Positions 58,584 to 64,000 of a stretch of DNA of 64,000 bases are shown in pieces. The DNA is taken from NCBI RefSeq assembly GCF_025137375.1, contig NZ_CP073720.1, positions 3,124,501 through 3,188,500 of the forward strand, in the 5' to 3' direction. The first letter of the stretch is position 1. Every line of letters starts with the position of its first letter. The DNA is from Dactylosporangium fulvum. GTDB lineage: Bacteria > Actinomycetota > Actinomycetes > Mycobacteriales > Micromonosporaceae. A program made the position numbers and the translations under genes. A model generated the notes under the pieces. That model was not told the origin of the DNA. It was given only the letters and a program-made list of their open reading frames with translations, and ran no database searches.

Positions 58584-59515
58584 TCACCGAAGCGTGGTCG
58601 CCCGAGAGCGACGAGCGCCTGCGTGCCGCCGGCATCGACGCCGAGGATGCCCGCCGCGTGGTCCTGACCGCGTTGGAGGAGGACCTTCGCTACGGTGCCG
58701 ACGCCACCACCGACGCCACCGTGTCCGCCGGTGCGATCGGTGAGGCGGTCGTCGGCGCGCGGCGGCCAGGGACACTGGCCGGCCTGCCGATAGCACTGGC
58801 CGTGCTCGACCTCGTCACCCGGGGGCGATACGAGGTCTCCGAGTGCCGGGCGGACGGTGAACAGCTCGGCACCGGCGATGTGGTGCTCCACGTGACCGCC
58901 ACCGCCCGCGAGCTCCTGGTCGCCGAGCGGACCATGCTGAACCTGCTGTGCCACCTCTCAGGCATCGCCACCGTCACGGCCCGGTGGAACGAAGCGCTGA
59001 AGGGCACGGACTGCAAGGTCCGCGACACCCGCAAGACCCTGCCGGGAATGCGTCGGCTGCAGAAGTACGCAGTGCGCTGCGGCGGCGGCGAAAACCACCG
59101 CCACGGCCTCGGCGACGCCGTACTCGTCAAGGACAATCACGTCGTCGCGGCGGGATCGGTGGGCGCCGCACTGCAAGCCGTCCGTGCCCACGCCGGTGGC
59201 CTGCCCTGCGAGGTCGAGGTCACCACGCTCGAGCAGTTGGACGAGGTCCTCGCCCTCGGCGCCGACGAGGTGCTGCTGGACAACTTCACCGTCGACCAGT
59301 GTGCCGAGGCCGTCCGTCGCCGCAATGCCGCGGGAGCTCGGACCCGCCTGGAGGCGTCCGGTGGCCTGACCCTCGGCGTCGCCGCCGCCTATGCCCGCAC
59401 CGGCGTCGACCTTCTCGCCGTCGGCGCGCTGACACATTCGGCACCCGCCCTGGATCTGGGGCTGGACTTCACCTCCTACACCGACGGAAGTGGAGGCCGC
59501 GATGCGTCGTCCTGA
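58580..59515 (+). CDS. nadC: Nicotinate-nucleotide pyrophosphorylase (carboxylating)
   Basis: 311 residues. Quinolinate phosphoribosyltransferase signatures: RDTRKTLPGMRRLQKYAVRC, GGGENHRHGLGDAVLVKDNH, EVEVTTLEQL and EASGGL. It converts quinolinate and PRPP to nicotinate mononucleotide and carbon dioxide. The ATG overlaps the nadB stop; the last 14 bases overlap the PKS 2 start, tying NAD-type chemistry directly to polyketide synthesis. Confidence 0.95.
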   Translation: MITEAWSPESDERLRAAGIDAEDARRVVLTALEEDLRYGADATTDATVSAGAIGEAVVGARRPGTLAGLPIALAVLDLVTRGRYEVSECRADGEQLGTGDVVLHVTATARELLVAERTMLNLLCHLSGIATVTARWNEALKGTDCKVRDTRKTLPGMRRLQKYAVRCGGGENHRHGLGDAVLVKDNHVVAAGSVGAALQAVRAHAGGLPCEVEVTTLEQLDEVLALGADEVLLDNFTVDQCAEAVRRRNAAGARTRLEASGGLTLGVAAAYARTGVDLLAVGALTHSAPALDLGLDFTSYTDGSGGRDASS

Positions 59516-62500
59516 GACGATCGCCGCCGACGTTCGCGACAACCGCATCGCGATCGTCGGCATCGGATGCCGGTTCCCTGGCGCCGACGGACCGGAGTCG
59601 TACTGGCGGAATCTGCGGGACGGCGTCGAGAGCGTCACGTTCTTCGACGAGGCCCAGCTGGCGGCCGAGGGCGTGTCGCAGACCCTGCGCGACAACCCCG
59701 ACTTCGTGCCGGCCCAGGCCGTGCTGGAAGACGAGTTCGCGTTCGACGCAAGCTTCTTCGGCCTCAGCCCGCGCGAGGCCGACATCATGGATCCGCAGCA
59801 CAGGCTGATGCTGGAGTGCAGCTGGGAGGCCATCGAGGACAGTGGACGCCGTCCCGACCGCCTCGACGGCAAGGTCGCGGTGTTCGCCGGCGGCTATCGC
59901 AGCGACTACCTCCAGCACGTGCCCACCGGCGGTGACGCGGCGGCGGCCTTCGCCCGCGACGTCGCCAACGACAGCGACTACCTGGCCACCCGGGTTTCGT
60001 ACCAGCTGAACCTGACCGGACCGTCGGTGACCGTGCAGACCGCCTGCTCGACCTCGCTGGTCGCCGTGCACCTCGCCTGCCAGAGCCTGCTGCTCGGCGA
60101 GTCCGACACCGCGCTGGCCGGCGGCGCCACGGTGCGGTCGGGCCACCAGCGCGGATACGTGTTCCAGCCCGGCGGCATCCTCTCCTCCGACGGACATTGC
60201 CGCGCCTTCGACGCCGCCGCCGAGGGTACGGTCATCGGAGAAGGTGTGGGCGTCGTCGTGCTACGTCGGCTGGCCGACGCGATCGCCGACGGCGATCCGA
60301 TCCGGGCCGTGATCCTCGGCTCCTCCGTCGGCAACGACGGCAGCGAGCGGGTCGGCTTCACCGCGCCCGGAGTGCACGGTCAGTCCGAGATCGTCCGCAC
60401 CGCCCTGCAACGTGCCGGCGTCCATCCACACACCATCGGCTATGTCGAGACGCACGGCAGCGGCACACCCCTGGGCGACCGCATCGAGGTCGACGCCCTC
60501 GACCGTGCCTTCCGCGACGCCGGCTGGCAACACGGCGAGTGCGCCATCGGTTCTGTCAAGACGAACATCGGTCACACGCATGCCGCCGCGGGCATCGCCG
60601 GCCTGATCAAGACCGTGCTCGCGCTCCAGCACCGAATGCTGCCGCCGACGCTGCACTTCGAGCGGCCCAACCCGCGCATCCGGTTCGGCCGCACGCCGTT
60701 CCGGGTCGTCGACCGGCTCACTGCATGGACGACAGACTCCGGACCGCTGCGGGCCGGCGTGAGCTCCTTCGGACTCGGCGGCACGGGCGCACACGTCGTC
60801 CTGGAACGAGCACCGGAGCCGGCCACCGCCGCGGACGACGGGGACCTGGACGGCTGGCATCTGCTACCGGTTTCCGCCAACACCGCCCAGTCGGCGGAAC
60901 GGATCGCCGATCGGCTGGCCGCACGCCTCGCCGAGCACCCCGGCCTGCGGTTGGCGGACGTCGCCCGGACGCTGCAGTGCGGCCGGCGCCACTTCCGCCA
61001 TCGGCGTCTGGCCGTTGCCCGTGACCTGGACGGGGCCGTCGCCGCATTGCGCGGTGCCACGGTTGACGCCTCGTTCGCCGGGGAGGCGGCGGACGACGGC
61101 CCGCCGGTGGCACTCCTGCTGACCGGTCTCGGGGACCAGTACCCCCAGATGGGACGCCAGCTGTATGAGACGGAACCGATCTTCCGTGCGACGGTCGACG
61201 ACTGCGCGGCGCTGCTGAAGCAGCGATCGGGAATCGATCTGCTGGGCGCGCTCTACCCGGGACCTGCGCCCACTGACGACCAGGACCAGGGCCCCGACCT
61301 GCGCAGGCTCCTCGGCCGCGACACCGGCGCGGCCGGCGGGCTGAGCGAGACCGAACTGGCCCAGCCGGCCTTGTTCGTCGTGGAATACGCGCTTGCCAAG
61401 CTGTTGGAGCATTGGGGGGTCCAGCCGGACGCGCTCATCGGCTACAGCCTCGGTGAGTATGTGGCGGCCTGCCTGTCAGGCGTGCTCACGCTGGAGGATG
61501 CGCTGACCCTGGTGACCGTGCGGGCCGAGCTGATCGGCCGGCTCTCGCCAGGAGCGATGCTCGCGGTGCCGCTGTCGGAGGCTCGGATTCGCCCGCTGCT
61601 CGGTGGATCGGTCTCGCTCGCCGCGGTGAACGGGCCGGACATGTGCGTCCTGTCCGGCGAGCTCGACGCTATCGCCGGCATCGAGGCCGATCTCGGGGCC
61701 CGGGGCCTGGCTACGCGCCGGCTGAACGCCTCACGTGCCTTCCACTCCGTGATGATGGATCCGATCGTCGAGGAGTTCACCGAACTGGTCTCGGGCTTCA
61801 CGCTCAAGGCGCCGGCAGTTCCGTATCTGTCCAACGTGACCGGTGACTGGATCACGGACGCCGAGGCGACCGACCCCGCCTACTGGGCACGGCACCTCCG
61901 CCAGCCGATCCGTTTCGCCGACGGTGTCGTCAAGCTGTGTGCGACGAAGGGCAGGGTCCTGCTGGAGGTCGGCCCCGGGTCGACCTTGGGCGGCATCGCC
62001 TTGCGGCATCAGTCGGCCGAGGCCGACGCGGGACGCCTCGTGCTCGCCACGCTACCGCCGTCGTTCGACCGCCGTTCAGCCGCCCGGTTCCTGCGCAGCA
62101 CGCTCGGCAAGCTCTGGATCGCGGGAGTACCGGTGCGCTGGCCCGCGATCGGGGGCGGCAACACCAGGGTCGCCCTGCCCACCACGCCGTTCAACCGGCG
62201 CGAGCATCGTGTCACCCGCCGGTGGGAGACCGAGCAGGCACCGCCGAGGACCACTGCGCTCACTCGTAAGGAGAACCTCGCGGAATGGTTCTCCGTGCCG
62301 TGCTGGGAGCCGCTGCCGCCGCTGCCCGCCGGGGCCGGCGCCGCCGTCGAGCCTTCCACGTGGCTCGTGTTCCTCGACGACCTCGACGTCGGCGACCATG
62401 TCGTCGCGCGGCTGATCGAGCGCGGACACCGCGTGGCGGCGGTGCGGCCCGGCGAAGCGAGCCAGAACCTGGGCGACGGGCGCCACACGGTTCGGCCCGA

Positions 62501-64000
62501 CCGGGTGGAGGACTACGCTGAGCTGCTGCGGGAGCTGGAGCGGACCGTCGGCACCCCCCGGCACATCGTGCACTGCTGGACCGTGACCAGCCCGCAGGAG
62601 AGCCCGGACCCCGGCGAACTGCGCCGGCGTGCCTTCGACAGCCTGCTGTTCCTGGCACAGGCGCTCGGTGGGCTCGGCACCACCCCGGACGTTGCGGTCA
62701 CCGTGGTCTCCAACGACCTGCATCCGCTGGACGGCAGTGCCACGCAGCCGCTCAAAGCCCTGTTGCTCGGGCCCTGTCAGGTCTGGCCGCGCGAGGCGGC
62801 CGGCGTCGCCTGCCGCAGCGTGGACGTCAGCCTTGCCGCTCCGGCGAGTCGCCGCGACCCGCTTCGGGCCCTCGACGCCCTCGTCGAGCAGTTGCACCAG
62901 CCGGTCTCGGACACCCAGATCGCGCTGCGCGGCGCGGCCCGCTGGCGACGGACGTTTCTCCCCGCCGAACTGCACGGCACGAAGGCGGACAACCCGCGGC
63001 TGCGGCCGGGCGGCACTTACGTGATCACCGGCGGACTGGGCGGGATGGGCCTGGAGCTGGCCGGCCACCTGGCCCGCACGACCGGTGCGAACCTCGTGCT
63101 GCTCGGCCGTCACGGGCTGCCGGCCCGCGCCGAGTGGGACGATGTGGTCGGTTCGCCCGGGGCGGATGCCGCGCTCGTCCGCAGGATCGAGAGTGTGCGG
63201 CGGCTGGAGGAACTCGGCAGCCAGGTCGAGGTCGTCCGCGCTGACGTCACCGACGCTCCGGCGGTGGCCGCGGCCATGCGGTGGGCCACGGACCGCTTCG
63301 GAGCTGTGCACGGCGTCGTGCACGCCGCAGGCGTACCCGGCGGCGGCCTCATGCAGCTCAAGGACCCGGAGGCGGCCGCGAGGGTGCTGGCGCCGAAGGT
63401 GGCCGGCACCCTCGCGCTCCTTGACGCCTGCCGCGAGATCGCGACCGACCTGGATTTTGTCCTCCTGTGCTCCTCCCTGCTGTCCGTCACCGGTGGACTC
63501 GGACAGGTGGACTACTGTGCGGCGAACGCCTTCCTGGATGCGGTGGCCCACCACCACGAGGCACTCGGCGACCTGCCGGTCACGGCGGTCAACTGGGACG
63601 CCTGGCGCGAGGTCGGCATGGCCGAGCACGCCGCCGCCGGTGCCGTCGAGGCGCAGCACCCGACGGAAACCGGCCATCCGTTGCTGCCCCGGCGTCTCGG
63701 CCAGGCTGAGCAGCACGCGGTCTACGCGGCGGACTTCAGCGTCGAGGGCAGCTGGCTCGTCGACGAGCACCGGATGCTCGGCTACCCGGTCGTCCCCGGA
63801 ACGGGACACCTCGAACTGGTGCGAGCGGCCGTGTCCGACCATTCCGGCGGCGAGCTGCGAGCGCTGTCGGACATCACCTTCATGTCCCCGATCGTGCTGG
63901 ACGAAGAACGGTCCCGCGAGGTCAGGGTGGTCCTCGACCGCACCGGCGAGGAGTACGAGTTCTCGGTGGTCAGCCGGTACGACGGCACGGCGGAGTGGCA
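59502..64000 (+). CDS. PKS 2: KS-AT-KR-DH..., 3' end outside window
   Basis: At least 1499 residues without a stop. Starts at ATG 59502, five bases after GGAGG, inside nad[14 protein letters not shown] (Cys ~180), ETHGSGTPLGD, KTNIGHTHAAAG. AT: GYSLGEY (~646, Tyr replacing the usual His of GHSxG) and RAFHSVMMD, malonyl-like. KR: VITGGLGGMGLELA (~1177), LLCSSLLSVTGGLGQVDYCAANAF. DH begins with HRMLGYPVVPGTGHLEL (~1424). The KR-before-DH order is unusual. It may extend the nicotinyl starter made by nadABC, LOG and ligase 2 to a pyridylacryloyl or related unit. Confidence 0.9.
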   Translation, partial: MRRPETIAADVRDNRIAIVGIGCRFPGADGPESYWRNLRDGVESVTFFDEAQLAAEGVSQTLRDNPDFVPAQAVLEDEFAFDASFFGLSPREADIMDPQHRLMLECSWEAIEDSGRRPDRLDGKVAVFAGGYRSDYLQHVPTGGDAAAAFARDVANDSDYLATRVSYQLNLTGPSVTVQTACSTSLVAVHLACQSLLLGESDTALAGGATVRSGHQRGYVFQPGGILSSDGHCRAFDAAAEGTVIGEGVGVVVLRRLADAIADGDPIRAVILGSSVGNDGSERVGFTAPGVHGQSEIVRTALQRAGVHPHTIGYVETHGSGTPLGDRIEVDALDRAFRDAGWQHGECAIGSVKTNIGHTHAAAGIAGLIKTVLALQHRMLPPTLHFERPNPRIRFGRTPFRVVDRLTAWTTDSGPLRAGVSSFGLGGTGAHVVLERAPEPATAADDGDLDGWHLLPVSANTAQSAERIADRLAARLAEHPGLRLADVARTLQCGRRHFRHRRLAVARDLDGAVAALRGATVDASFAGEAADDGPPVALLLTGLGDQYPQMGRQLYETEPIFRATVDDCAALLKQRSGIDLLGALYPGPAPTDDQDQGPDLRRLLGRDTGAAGGLSETELAQPALFVVEYALAKLLEHWGVQPDALIGYSLGEYVAACLSGVLTLEDALTLVTVRAELIGRLSPGAMLAVPLSEARIRPLLGGSVSLAAVNGPDMCVLSGELDAIAGIEADLGARGLATRRLNASRAFHSVMMDPIVEEFTELVSGFTLKAPAVPYLSNVTGDWITDAEATDPAYWARHLRQPIRFADGVVKLCATKGRVLLEVGPGSTLGGIALRHQSAEADAGRLVLATLPPSFDRRSAARFLRSTLGKLWIAGVPVRWPAIGGGNTRVALPTTPFNRREHRVTRRWETEQAPPRTTALTRKENLAEWFSVPCWEPLPPLPAGAGAAVEPSTWLVFLDDLDVGDHVVARLIERGHRVAAVRPGEASQNLGDGRHTVRPDRVEDYAELLRELERTVGTPRHIVHCWTVTSPQESPDPGELRRRAFDSLLFLAQALGGLGTTPDVAVTVVSNDLHPLDGSATQPLKALLLGPCQVWPREAAGVACRSVDVSLAAPASRRDPLRALDALVEQLHQPVSDTQIALRGAARWRRTFLPAELHGTKADNPRLRPGGTYVITGGLGGMGLELAGHLARTTGANLVLLGRHGLPARAEWDDVVGSPGADAALVRRIESVRRLEELGSQVEVVRADVTDAPAVAAAMRWATDRFGAVHGVVHAAGVPGGGLMQLKDPEAAARVLAPKVAGTLALLDACREIATDLDFVLLCSSLLSVTGGLGQVDYCAANAFLDAVAHHHEALGDLPVTAVNWDAWREVGMAEHAAAGAVEAQHPTETGHPLLPRRLGQAEQHAVYAADFSVEGSWLVDEHRMLGYPVVPGTGHLELVRAAVSDHSGGELRALSDITFMSPIVLDEERSREVRVVLDRTGEEYEFSVVSRYDGTAEW

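Noticed and set aside
55921..59515. Housekeeping NAD biosynthesis locus next to the cluster by chance
   Set aside because: nadC overlaps the PKS start, and the nadA promoter shares the SARP-like array with the ligase 1/carrier 1 promoter, so it belongs to the cluster. A second genomic copy would settle it.
1..64000. tRNA, rRNA, CRISPR arrays and intact insertion sequences
   Set aside because: None were recognised on reading either strand; only a short IS6-like remnant was seen at 18 kb.

Overview
The window is high-GC DNA with GTG/TTG starts, ATGA/GTGA-coupled genes, SARP, WYL and TetR regulators and an FxsA/FxsB-type peptide system. This points to an actinomycete; the FxSxx system and overall style fit Micromonosporaceae, but no rRNA or marker gene is present to prove it.

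About 0-19.3 kb holds unrelated loci. A small RiPP operon (FxSxx-type precursor, radical SAM/SPASM enzyme, HExxH enzyme) lies at 0-3.6 kb. It is followed by an MFS exporter, a WYL regulator with a divergent small gene, a two-domain class III CoA-transferase, and a dipeptide-type ABC transporter operon (amidohydrolase, binding protein, two permeases, two ATPases, TSUP exporter). That operon faces a TetR gene across a 34-bp palindrome. A small secreted protein, a trace of an IS6-type transposase and a BAAT-like lipoprotein hydrolase complete this side.

From about 19.4 kb to the right edge (cluster continues) lies a hybrid NRPS-PKS cluster whose logic matches the antimycobacterial depsipeptide pyridomycin or a close relative. 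A free-standing aryl-acid ligase and a free-standing aryl carrier protein feed NRPS 1 (C-A[Thr code]-T-C-A[aromatic code]-T). Then come PKS 1 (KS-AT-cMT-ACP) and NRPS 2 (C-degenerate A-A-KR-T-TE), which has a PKS-type ketoreductase inside an NRPS. MbtH, P450, HisC-like aminotransferase, flavin reductase, a FabV-type enoyl reductase and a CrtI-like oxidoreductase follow as one translationally coupled chain. Then come a SARP activator, a type II thioesterase, a LOG-like phosphoribohydrolase, a second aryl-acid ligase with its own carrier protein, and a complete nadA-nadB-nadC set coupled to a second PKS (KS-AT-KR-DH..., cut by the window edge).

My reading is that two pyridine building blocks are made. 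One is 3-hydroxypicolinate, by a lysine-aminotransferase-like DegT enzyme, a NikD/sarcosine-oxidase-like flavoenzyme and a luciferase-like monooxygenase. The other is a nicotinate-derived unit: NadA/B/C give nicotinate mononucleotide, LOG may release nicotinate, ligase 2 and carrier 2 activate it, PKS 2 extends it and HisC aminates it towards 3-(3-pyridyl)alanine. FabV is a strong self-resistance candidate because pyridomycin inhibits the enoyl reductase InhA. The two divergent promoters that launch the two starter pathways share an unusual heptamer array with 11-bp spacing, which looks like a SARP binding site and would tie the two halves into one regulon.
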